Assembly: GCA_030535815.1 (NCBI GenBank)
Contig: JAUNRD010000148.1
Span: 1-5,511 of the forward strand
Source: Clostridia bacterium
GTDB taxonomy: Bacteria > Bacillota > Clostridia > CAKSNL01 > HGM11501
Length of the DNA stretch: 5,511 bases
Direction of reading: 5' to 3'
In this document: positions 1 through 5,453 of the stretch, piece after piece
Position numbering within the stretch: the first letter of the stretch is position 1
Layout of the letters: every line of letters starts with the position of its first letter
Position numbers and translations under genes: made by a program
The notes under the pieces: generated by a model
Seen by the model: only the letters and a program-made list of their open reading frames with translations
The model's database searches: none
What the model was told of the DNA's origin: nothing

Positions 1-180
1 AAAATTCTCTTCATAATATTTTCTAACATTTTGTGCCATCCTTTTTGCCTCCTGTTCATTTTCTAACATCCAAGTCATCGCCTCCGCCAACTTTTTGGCA
101 TCTCTTGCTGGCACTAAAATACCCGTTTTTTTATTAATCACAATCTCTGGATTTCCATCAACATCTGATGCAATAATTTT
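1..180 (-). other. GT4-like glycosyltransferase tail segment fused in frame to the TIR protein
   Basis: Codons 297-353 of the leftmost gene encode a typical end of a group 1 glycosyltransferase: the ASDVDGNPEIV turn that follows the donor-binding site, the TGILVPARD loop, then LAEAM...MLEN...KRMAQNVRKYYEENF as closing helices. The upstream EX7E motif, the N-terminal Rossmann domain and the first part of the C-terminal Rossmann domain are absent, so this piece alone could not transfer sugar. The switch falls at about 169-180, where TIR-family ...KKII meets GT-family (V)IASDV, so the shared residues are I/A at most and any microhomology is only a few bases. I see no repeat, IS end or att site at the join. 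Confidence 0.75.
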
Positions 181-1059
181 CTTTATGCCACGGATTAAGT
201 CCTGCATAAAGCCAAGCTTTGCCATATCCTGCGCCTGTAGGTGGGAAAATTCCTCCGGCAAATCATAGGGATCCATATCCTTATAGGCAGGGATAAGCAT
301 CTTCTTTTCGCCCTTTTTAATTAATGCAAGATAACGGCTCCATTCGTTTTTAACCCATACCGCCTTGAAATACTCAGGTTTTGTACCGAGGGTAACCATT
401 ACCTTTGAAGAATTTAATGCCGCAAATATGTAGGGTTCGTATTCTTGTCCCAATTTATCTTCCAGAGTAATTCTTGAAAAGAAAACTTTAAAGCCTTCCT
501 GTGTAAGCTGATGATATAAATCTGTTGCCAGTACGGAATCCGGCGTTCTTCTTCCCGATGCATCCGTTTCTTTATAGCAGATGAAAACGTCAAAGGGCTC
601 TTCCTTTCCCGATATTTCAAGAATTCCCTTTTGTATTTCGTTTATCGTCTTAGCCTCTGCCTCGTAAATTGCTTTCTGCAAGCTGTCAGCATTTAAAAGT
701 GCAGACTTATAGTCTTCATCATCGAAAATTGAGGTAAACTGTGCCCTGTTTACCGTGGGCACTCTCTTTTTTGTTGCAGGATCTTCCACATATTCAATAC
801 CATAACGGCAGAGCACCAGTGACCAGTATGCCTCGGCATCGGTATTGTCCTCGTTTAAAATCTGCTCATAAATTCCCATCGCCTTGTCAAATTCGTTATT
901 ACGGCGAAAATGGTTTGCTCTGTCATAAAGGTTTGCTCTTTTTTCATCATCTAATTTTGGAAGAGTCTGCTTTGTTCCGCAGTATTCGCACTCGATTACG
1001 CTTTCGCTACCCGTAATTTCAAGCGCTCCTCCGCACATTTTACATTTAAATATCGCCAC
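1..1059 (-). CDS. Zinc-ribbon/TIR-domain protein whose frame continues into a glycosyltransferase (GT4-type) C-terminal tail; partial, 3' end off the window
   Basis: 353 codons are visible with no stop; the C-terminus lies beyond the left edge. Residues 6-27 form a zinc ribbon (CKMC at 6-9, CEYC at 24-27). Residues 40-80 look like a TPR-type helical pair. Residues 155-290 are a TIR domain (FDVFICYKETD at 156-166, then EDKLGQEYEPYIFAAL with E206/E208, E208 the better candidate for the NADase glutamate, then VKNEWSRYLALI). Such Clostridia proteins normally go on after RGIKKII into another helical region. Here, from A297, the sequence becomes ASDVDGNPEIV, TGILVPARD and LAEAM, which is the tail of a GT-B glycosyltransferase without its acceptor domain or EX7E motif. 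GTG at 1057-1059 is chosen because it keeps the first CxxC and has AAGGGGGAT at 1065-1073; the ATG at codon 8 would lose C6. TIR proteins often cleave NAD or signal in defence; that role here is inferred. The fusion may be real or a chimeric join. Confidence 0.85.
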   Translation of the reverse strand, partial: MAIFKCKMCGGALEITGSESVIECEYCGTKQTLPKLDDEKRANLYDRANHFRRNNEFDKAMGIYEQILNEDNTDAEAYWSLVLCRYGIEYVEDPATKKRVPTVNRAQFTSIFDDEDYKSALLNADSLQKAIYEAEAKTINEIQKGILEISGKEEPFDVFICYKETDASGRRTPDSVLATDLYHQLTQEGFKVFFSRITLEDKLGQEYEPYIFAALNSSKVMVTLGTKPEYFKAVWVKNEWSRYLALIKKGEKKMLIPAYKDMDPYDLPEEFSHLQAQDMAKLGFMQDLIRGIKKIIASDVDGNPEIVINKKTGILVPARDAKKLAEAMTWMLENEQEAKRMAQNVRKYYEENF

Positions 1060-1064
1060 TTTAT

Positions 1065-1073
1065 ATCCCCCTT
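1065..1073 (-). promoter_or_regulatory. Ribosome binding site fixing the GTG start of the TIR gene
   Basis: AAGGGGGAT on the minus strand, with its G-run 7 bases before GTG 1057-1059. No comparable site precedes the in-frame ATG seven codons later, which would also cut off the first zinc-ribbon cysteine. Confidence 0.75.
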
Positions 1074-1117
1074 ACTGTGTGTCTTTTTTACAAAATGCAG
1101 CAAAATCATACAAAGTC

Positions 1118-1146
1118 ATTATACTCTTTCCTATCTCTGATGTCAA
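1118..1146 (-). promoter_or_regulatory. Consensus sigma-A promoter of the TIR gene
   Basis: On the minus strand TTGACA (1141-1146) and TATAAT (1118-1123) are both exact consensus and are separated by exactly 17 bases. Transcription would start near 1111, giving a leader of about 50 bases before the GTG. The leader has no obvious riboswitch. This suggests strong, basically constitutive expression. Confidence 0.9.
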
Positions 1147-1188
1147 CAAAAACTCTGACCCTTGCATAAATAACCTTTCCACAGCATA

Positions 1189-1212
1189 AAAGGGATGCAA
1201 AAGCATCCCTTT
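1189..1212 (-). terminator. Intrinsic terminator of the HTH-cupin-acyl-CoA synthetase gene
   Basis: Perfect 10-bp stem AAAGGGATGC/GCATCCCTTT around a 4-base loop, beginning 4 bases after the stop codon (1216-1218). On the minus strand the stem runs into TTTTATG, a short T-tract. It separates this unit from the independently promoted TIR gene downstream. Confidence 0.85.
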
Positions 1213-1215
1213 ATC

Positions 1216-3471
1216 TTATTTTCTGTTTTTATCGTTTTCTCTTATTTCTACTCGTCTTACCTTACCGCTGATGGTTTTGGGAAGCTCTGCCACAAAATCA
1301 ACGATTCTGGGATATTTGTAAGGAGCGGTTCTCTTCTTTACATATTCCTGAATTTCCTTCTTAAGCTCATCTGTGCCTTCCTTGCCCTTTACTAAAACGA
1401 TTGTAGCCTTTACAATCTGACCTCTGATTTCGTCGGGTACTGCGGTGATTGCACATTCAAGAACATAGGGAAGCTCCATTATTACGCTTTCGATTTCGAA
1501 GGGGCCGATTCTGTAGCCGGAGGACTTTATAACGTCGTCGATTCTGCCCACATAGAAGAAGTAGCCTTCCTCGTCCCTTGTTGCCTGATCGCCGGTGTGA
1601 TAGTAGCCGTCGTGCCAGGCTTCCTTTGTCTTAGCCTCGTCAAGATAGTAGCCCTTGAAGAGTCCTGCGGGCACTTCTTCACTTGTTCTGATGCAGATTT
1701 CTCCTGCTTCACCGGGTGCACATTCCTTGCCGTCCGCATCAAGAAGGGTTACATCGTAAAGAGGGCTGGGAAGTCCCATAGAGCCAAGCTTCGGCTGTGT
1801 GCCCACAAGGTTACCGATTGCAAGGGTTGTTTCCGTCTGACCGAAGCCTTCCATAATTGTAAGACCTGTAGCCTCGTGGAACTTATTGCTTACCTCGGGA
1901 TTTAACGCCTCACCTGCTGTTGTCGCATATTCGATGGAAGACAAGTCATACTTAGACAAATCTTCTTTTATAAAGAAGCGGTACATTGTGGGAGGTGCAC
2001 AGAAGGTTGTGATGTTGTATTTTGCAAACATGGGAAGAATTTCTTCTGACTTGAAGCGGTCAAAGTCATAGGTGAATACACCTGCTTCGCAGAGCCACTG
2101 ACCGTAGAACTTACCCCAGAGAGCCTTACCCCAACCGGTGTCGGAAATGGTAAAGTGCAGTCCGTCGGGATTTACATTGTGCCAGTATTTAGCTGTGATG
2201 TAGTGGCCCAGTGCATACTTATAGGAGTGTGCCGCAATTCTGGGATAGCCCGTTGTACCTGAGGTAAAGAGCATAAGCATTGTGTCATCGCCGCAGGGTG
2301 AATTTTCAGTGCGCTCATAAACGTCGGAGCATTTTTCCATTTCGGCGTTAAAGTCGTGCCATCCGTCCTTACATCCGCCCACCATAATTTTGGTGATGTT
2401 TCTGCCTTCTGCCGCCTTTGCCGCGTGGTCTGATACCTCACCGTCAGCGGTACAGATAACTGCCGCAACGCCAGCAGCCTTATAGCGGTATTCAAAGTCG
2501 TGTTCAACTAACTGATTTGTGGCGGGAATTGTTATCGCACCGATTTTATGAAGGGCAAGCATTGTAAACCAGAACTGATAATGACGCTTAAGAACAATCA
2601 TTACGGTGTCGCCCCTCTTTATGCCGAGGCTTTCAAAGTAGTTTGCGGTCATATTGGAATATTTCTTCATATCACCGAAGGTAAAGCGTCTGTCCACTCC
2701 GTCCCCTGACACCCACATCATAGCGGTCTTGTCGGGAGTTTTATCAGCAATTGCATCAACACAGTCAAAGGCAAAGTTGAACTTATCCGCATTTTTGAAG
2801 CTTATCTTCTGAAGCACGCCGTTTTCGTTTGTTACGCAGTCGATAAAGTCGTCTGCCACGGTTTTTCCGGTGCTCTTTCTTACGGTAACGGTCTTTTTCT
2901 CAGCTTCCGCCTTTTCCTCGCCCGCCATTACAATTGCATAAATTTCGCAGGGTGCGTTATCCATTGCGGAAAGAGCGTGGGGCGCGCTGCTGTCATAGTA
3001 AATGCTGTCGCCGGGCTCTAAAATTTCCGTACGCTCGTTTATTGTTATCTTAAGTCTTCCCGATACAACGATGTCAAGCTCCTGACCTGCGTGGGAGGAA
3101 TAAGATGTTTCGCCCTCGATATAAGGTATTTTAACTAAGAAAGGTTCAGCAGTTTTATTTTTGAAGGAAGGTGCAAGATGCTGATAGTAAAAGCCCGATT
3201 TTCTTTCGATGGGCATTCCCTCTCCCTTTTTCACATAGTTGTACAAGGAAAGCATGGGGCTCGAACCCTCTAAAAGATCCTTAATTTCTACGCCGAAAGC
3301 CTGGGCGCACTTATAAATAAAGGTGAACCCGAAATCCGACTCTCCCTTTTCAAAGGAAAGGTATGTTGCCTCTGTCACATCCGCAAAGCTTGCCATTTCG
3401 GCTGTAGTATAGCCCTTAATTTCGCGAAGCTCCTTCACACGGAGTGCAATTTCTTTTAATTTGCTGTTCAT
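1216..3471 (-). CDS. XRE HTH - cupin - medium-chain acyl-CoA synthetase fusion (AMP-forming)
   Basis: 751 residues, three parts. Residues 1-68 are an XRE/Cro-type helix-turn-helix (TTAEMASFADVTEATYLSFEKG). Residues about 110-185 are a cupin (H127, E131, G138; GD at 154-155; H165) of the kind joined to XRE repressors. Residues about 220-745 are a full ANL-superfamily acyl-CoA synthetase, closest in style to the medium-chain ACSM/MACS group: P-loop TSGTTGYPR 403-411 (R411 where K is usual), SDTGWGKA 443-450, FCAPPTMYR 490-498, TAGEALNPEV 518-527, GFGQTET 542-548, YHTGD with D628, GRIDD 642-646, GYRIGPFEIE 652-661, and PKTISGK with catalytic K737. Expected reaction: carboxylate + ATP + CoA to acyl-CoA + AMP + PPi, in the cytosol. 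All key residues are present, so it should be active; the substrate is not readable. ATG at 3469-3471 follows GAGGTGAT. The gene is monocistronic behind a T-box leader, so expression should respond to an uncharged tRNA, and the HTH could add autoregulation. Confidence 0.93.
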   Translation of the reverse strand: MNSKLKEIALRVKELREIKGYTTAEMASFADVTEATYLSFEKGESDFGFTFIYKCAQAFGVEIKDLLEGSSPMLSLYNYVKKGEGMPIERKSGFYYQHLAPSFKNKTAEPFLVKIPYIEGETSYSSHAGQELDIVVSGRLKITINERTEILEPGDSIYYDSSAPHALSAMDNAPCEIYAIVMAGEEKAEAEKKTVTVRKSTGKTVADDFIDCVTNENGVLQKISFKNADKFNFAFDCVDAIADKTPDKTAMMWVSGDGVDRRFTFGDMKKYSNMTANYFESLGIKRGDTVMIVLKRHYQFWFTMLALHKIGAITIPATNQLVEHDFEYRYKAAGVAAVICTADGEVSDHAAKAAEGRNITKIMVGGCKDGWHDFNAEMEKCSDVYERTENSPCGDDTMLMLFTSGTTGYPRIAAHSYKYALGHYITAKYWHNVNPDGLHFTISDTGWGKALWGKFYGQWLCEAGVFTYDFDRFKSEEILPMFAKYNITTFCAPPTMYRFFIKEDLSKYDLSSIEYATTAGEALNPEVSNKFHEATGLTIMEGFGQTETTLAIGNLVGTQPKLGSMGLPSPLYDVTLLDADGKECAPGEAGEICIRTSEEVPAGLFKGYYLDEAKTKEAWHDGYYHTGDQATRDEEGYFFYVGRIDDVIKSSGYRIGPFEIESVIMELPYVLECAITAVPDEIRGQIVKATIVLVKGKEGTDELKKEIQEYVKKRTAPYKYPRIVDFVAELPKTISGKVRRVEIRENDKNRK

Positions 3472-3475
3472 GTAA

Positions 3476-3483
3476 TCACCTCA
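3476..3483 (-). promoter_or_regulatory. Ribosome binding site of the HTH-cupin-ACS gene
   Basis: On the minus strand GAGGTGAT sits just upstream of ATG 3469-3471 and supports that start, which also gives a complete N-terminal helix-turn-helix. Confidence 0.75.
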
Positions 3484-3499
3484 TAAAATTTTTTTATAT

Positions 3500-3515
3500 A
3501 TTGAAAATTTTCAAT
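3500..3515. promoter_or_regulatory. Perfect 16-bp palindrome, candidate operator for the HTH-cupin protein
   Basis: ATTGAAAATTTTCAAT is its own reverse complement over all 16 bases. It lies between the T-box terminator and the ribosome site of the HTH-cupin-ACS gene, 28 bases before the start codon. XRE repressors bind such dyads as dimers and often control their own gene, so autoregulation is plausible. I found no convincing second promoter here, so it would act as a roadblock or on an unseen promoter. AT-rich sequence can give palindromes by chance. Confidence 0.45.
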
Positions 3516-3530
3516 TTTAAGCTAAGTAAA

Positions 3531-3564
3531 AACAAAAAAACCCGTCTCATACTTGAGACGAGTT
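3531..3564 (-). terminator. T-box terminator hairpin
   Basis: Stem 3539-3549 with 3554-3564 (core CGTCTCA/TGAGACG, one mismatch at 3542/3561) and a 4-base loop, followed on the minus strand by a T-run broken by one G (3531-3540). It is the off-state structure that competes with the antiterminator formed by the T-box sequence at 3572-3585. Confidence 0.88.
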
Positions 3565-3790
3565 ACATTACCCGCGGTACCACTCAATTTGTGCTTTCGC
3601 ACCACTCTTCAGGCTCCAACAAGCCCTATGCACTGACGCAGCATTCTCGGGAGAAGCTTACTTTTTATTCAGCCCTCCGACTCGGAAGTGATGGGTCATT
3701 GTATCATCCTGTTATCTGCTCGCACCTTACGCAGACTCTCTGAAAACTCAGATGTACGACCGTCTTCGTCACAGTCTTTATTATTGATTT
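3531..3790 (-). promoter_or_regulatory. T-box leader (tRNA-sensing riboswitch), specifier read as ATC (Ile)
   Basis: On the minus strand the T-box core GAGTGGTACCGCGG (3572-3585) is unmistakable. Upstream are the other expected parts: GTGA (K-turn side) near 3769, the AGAGAG/GGTGCGA upper stem I with a TCTGC/GCAGA stem (about 3717-3740), CTTCCGAG (3681-3688) as the closing K-turn strand pairing with GAAG, and a GTGC-GAAA-GCAC stem III hairpin (3591-3602). Aligned on the closing strand as in the B. subtilis glyQS leader (specifier, A, stem, GAG), the specifier is ATC at 3690-3692, meaning tRNA-Ile. The UGGU of the bulge would pair with a tRNA whose discriminator is A, as tRNA-Ile has. Uncharged tRNA should favour the antiterminator and transcription of the HTH-cupin-ACS gene. 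The class call is near certain; the amino acid is moderately supported. Confidence 0.93.
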
Positions 3791-3796
3791 TTTTGA

Positions 3797-3825
3797 ATTA
3801 TAGCACACTATTTTTTATTTGTCAA
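3797..3825 (-). promoter_or_regulatory. Consensus sigma-A promoter of the T-box/HTH-cupin-ACS unit
   Basis: Minus-strand TTGACA (3820-3825), a 17-base spacer, and TATAAT (3797-3802), all exact consensus. The start site should be about 3790, which matches where the T-box stem I begins. The strong promoter leaves the T-box, not initiation, as the obvious control point. Confidence 0.92.
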
Positions 3826-3854
3826 TAATTTTTTTCACATTTTTTTATTTTTTT

Positions 3855-3862
3855 CATAAGAT
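3855..3862 (+). promoter_or_regulatory. Weak candidate sporulation-type (sigma-E/K) -10 element for the cysteine-rich gene
   Basis: CATAAGAT resembles the CATAnnnT -10 of mother-cell sigma factors, with an AC pair (3836-3838 region) at a distance possible for a sigma-K -35. No sigma-A-like pair with good spacing was found upstream of this gene on the plus strand. The region is very AT-rich, so chance resemblance is likely enough to keep this tentative. Confidence 0.2.
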
Positions 3863-3900
3863 GTATTGAAAAGGAGCAGCTTTACAATTTGCCCCATATA

Positions 3901-3908
3901 AAAGGAGG
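3901..3908 (+). promoter_or_regulatory. Strong ribosome binding site of the cysteine-rich gene
   Basis: AAAGGAGG ends 6 bases before ATG 3915-3917. It is a near-perfect anti-16S match and fixes the start. Confidence 0.85.
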
Positions 3909-3914
3909 ATTTTT

Positions 3915-4733
3915 ATGGACGATAAAATTTTATCTGCAACAGAATGTTCTTCGTGCACGGAAAACGTCTGCATAAACGCATCTCAGATTTACGATTCCTG
4001 CAGAGCCAAGGAATGTCTCGAAAATTTAAGGGTTTACATAAGTCCCGAAAGCCAGGGAATAATTGATTCCGCAAGTAAAATCACCGCCGAAAAGGCGGAG
4101 GTTATCTGGATTTATTCCGATGTGGATTCCCTTCCCTTTCACAAGGGCTATTACACGGTAAACTTAAAGTTTTACTTCCGCGTGGAATTGAACGCCTACA
4201 CAGGACTTCGCCGTCCCGTAGCCGTTGACGGTCTTGCTATGTTTGATAAGAAGGTGGTACTTTTCGGTTCCACCGGAGAGGCAAAAATTTTCCAGTCAAA
4301 GTATAAAGAAGACAGCTTTGATTTCTCAACCTGGAAAAAGACAAATATGCCCAACGCCGTAATTGAAGTGGTTGACCCCATGGTACTTGACACTCTTGTA
4401 TTAAACGGAGATTCAATCCCGACATGTGATTCTGATGTAACTGCCGTTCCCGACTGTGTACAGAGAGTTTTTGAAGGAGCAATCGGCGACACCGTAGAGG
4501 GCAAAAACATCTACGTTACCCTGGGACTTTTCCTGATGGTACGTCTGGAGCGTGAGGTTCAGCTTTCCGTTCCTGCAACAAGCTTCTGTATTCCCGATTC
4601 TGCCTGCCACAATGAGGAAGGCTCTCCCCAGGACCCTTGCGATATGTTCAGGGATTTATCCTTCCCCATTGAGGAATTTTTCCCTCCCAACAAGTGCGAG
4701 GTCCAGACGGACTGTTCTTGCGAAAACGAATAA
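3915..4733 (+). CDS. Cysteine-rich protein of unknown function, 272 residues
   Basis: I do not recognise a named family. The protein has 13 cysteines, all near the ends: C11, C14, C19, C29 and C34 at the N-terminus, then C171, C181, C225, C231, C242, C261, C267 and C269. Residues 35-170 have none. The middle is beta-rich, and two stretches resemble each other: 79-109 (YYTVNLKFYFRVELN...PVAVDGLAMF) and 199-226 (IYVTLGLFLMVRLE...LSVPATSFCI), suggesting two copies of one beta-module. There is no signal peptide or membrane segment. Such cysteine-flanked soluble proteins with a strong ribosome site can be spore-coat components or metal binders; this is inference only. It is alone on the plus strand, divergent from the T-box unit and convergent with the DUF5662-like gene. 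The coding call is firm from length, ribosome site, terminator and consistent codon use. Confidence 0.85.
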   Translation: MDDKILSATECSSCTENVCINASQIYDSCRAKECLENLRVYISPESQGIIDSASKITAEKAEVIWIYSDVDSLPFHKGYYTVNLKFYFRVELNAYTGLRRPVAVDGLAMFDKKVVLFGSTGEAKIFQSKYKEDSFDFSTWKKTNMPNAVIEVVDPMVLDTLVLNGDSIPTCDSDVTAVPDCVQRVFEGAIGDTVEGKNIYVTLGLFLMVRLEREVQLSVPATSFCIPDSACHNEEGSPQDPCDMFRDLSFPIEEFFPPNKCEVQTDCSCENE

Positions 4734-4752
4734 CGAAAAAAATAACGAAAAA
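4729..4752 (+). repeat. 12-bp perfect tandem duplication across the stop codon
   Basis: AATAACGAAAAA occurs twice head to tail (4729-4740, 4741-4752). The first copy contains the TAA stop (4731-4733) of the cysteine-rich gene; the second runs into the terminator stem. It looks like a replication-slippage duplication without coding effect. Confidence 0.8.
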
Positions 4753-4783
4753 GCTGAACACCCGACGGGTGTTCAGCTTTTTT
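4748..4783. terminator. Bidirectional terminator between convergent genes
   Basis: A perfect 16-bp stem (4748-4763 with 4767-4782) with a 3-base GAC loop, flanked by A-runs on the left and T-runs on the right, so it can end transcription in both directions. It serves the plus-strand cysteine-rich gene (stop at 4733) and the minus-strand DUF5662-like gene, whose stop codon 4782-4784 overlaps the last base of the stem. Confidence 0.95.
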
Positions 4784-5321
4784 ATTCTTTTCCGGGAACA
4801 ACTATTTTCTTCTTTCTTAAAAGCTTAAAAAGTTCCTTTTCGCCGTTATCCTTAAGATAGGTTAAAAGATAGCAAAGCTTTTCGTAGGTATCTATATGCA
4901 TATTGTTTTTATCCGCACCGCGTAAAAGATACTCGATAGGTGAAGAATCGGTATACTCTCCCTTTTTATAAATTTTCGATGCGGCAATGCGATCGCACAC
5001 CATTTCAACTATATATTTATCCGGCACAGGCACGCTCTCATAACGCTTTGTTTCCATATTAAGGTCTGTCCAATATTCAAAATGGTGGCGGTTTCTCCCT
5101 TTGTGGTGCATCCAGGCTTCCGAATAGCCGTAAAGTTCCCTTGCCCGCTCGTTAGGGCTTCTATTTCCCTGATAAAGACGGGCCGATGGAATAAACTCTG
5201 TCGGACTGTATTTTGATAAATCGTGAAACAATCCCTGAAAGCCTATTCCCGCCTTAAAGCAATTTTTAATTACCTCGTGTCTGTGGCGTGTTATCGTCAC
5301 AAAATGTTTTATAAAAGCCAT
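4782..5321 (-). CDS. DUF5662-like protein, probable HD-type metal-binding hydrolase of unknown substrate
   Basis: 179 residues, the usual small size for this group as I recall it. Histidine/aspartate motifs suggest an HD-domain-like metal site: H13/H15 in the first helix, HDLSKYSPTEF with H33-D34 at 33-43, MHHKGRNRHHFEYW with H72-H73 and H79-H80 at 71-84, then a helical C-terminal half (DRIAASKIY; EKLCYLLTYL) with a basic end. I recall this as DUF5662 (some database entries carry a doubtful catalase name; no catalase features are seen). HD proteins are usually phosphohydrolases, but no substrate can be named. ATG at 5319-5321 is supported by CGGAGGA at 5327-5333 and an extended -10 promoter. 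It appears monocistronic, ending in the shared terminator. Confidence 0.85.
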   Translation of the reverse strand: MAFIKHFVTITRHRHEVIKNCFKAGIGFQGLFHDLSKYSPTEFIPSARLYQGNRSPNERARELYGYSEAWMHHKGRNRHHFEYWTDLNMETKRYESVPVPDKYIVEMVCDRIAASKIYKKGEYTDSSPIEYLLRGADKNNMHIDTYEKLCYLLTYLKDNGEKELFKLLRKKKIVVPGKE

Positions 5322-5353
5322 AGTTATCCTCCGAAAGCTTTATGCTGATATTA

Positions 5354-5382
5354 ATTATATCATACGCTAATGGAAAATACAA
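5354..5382 (-). promoter_or_regulatory. Extended -10 promoter of the DUF5662-like gene
   Basis: Minus-strand TATAAT (5354-5359) is preceded by TGA, giving the TGnTATAAT extended -10. The -35 at 17-base spacing is TTGTAT (5377-5382), a poor match, as is common with extended -10 promoters. The start would be near 5347, about 25 bases before the ATG. Confidence 0.75.
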
Positions 5383-5396
5383 GCCAAATAAAAAAA

Positions 5397-5445
5397 TAAA
5401 ACCGCCAATTGAAGTGAACCTCATTTAGTTCAGATGGCAGTTTTA
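5397..5445 (-). terminator. Imperfect hairpin terminator of the gene entering from the right
   Basis: Outer stem TAAAAC/GTTTTA and GCCA/TGGC with one mismatch, an internal loop, then TGAAC/GTTCA around an 8-base loop. T-rich tracts follow on both strands (minus: TATTTTTTTATTT below 5397), so it could work both ways. It begins 8 bases after the stop of the right-edge gene and keeps that transcript out of the DUF5662-like promoter. Confidence 0.75.
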
Positions 5446-5453
5446 TTTTTTTA

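Noticed and set aside
1..180. The glycosyltransferase tail as a separate overlapping gene
   Set aside because: It is in the same frame as the TIR part, with no stop, start codon or ribosome site at the junction.
741..1016. Plus-strand open frame of 91 codons, and a minus-strand one at 414-620
   Set aside because: Both lie wholly inside the TIR gene in other frames, with low-complexity, unlikely protein sequence and no ribosome sites.
3486..3522. Second sigma-A promoter directly before the HTH-cupin-ACS gene
   Set aside because: TATATA (3494-3499) and TTGAAA-like hexamers exist on the minus strand, but none pair at 16-18 base spacing with a fair partner; AT-rich background explains them.
3571..3602. 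Plus-strand reading of the GC-rich inverted segments as a tRNA or small RNA
   Set aside because: The sequence is the reverse complement of the T-box core and stem III; all parts fit a minus-strand leader.
3690..3698. Other T-box specifiers such as CCC, ACC or GAC in the ATGACCC run
   Set aside because: They do not stand next to the A plus closing stem (CTTCCGAG) as known specifiers do, and G- or U-discriminator tRNAs would not match the UGGU bulge; kept only as a fallback.
3444..3743. 99-codon plus-strand open frame across the T-box region
   Set aside because: It runs antisense through the T-box stems and terminator and starts inside the HTH-cupin-ACS gene; its frame is explained by RNA structure, and it has no ribosome site.
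4552..4860. Plus-strand 102-codon frame and minus-strand 80-codon frame (4559-4801) over the gene junction
   Set aside because: They read through the shared terminator hairpin and are shadows of the two convergent genes.
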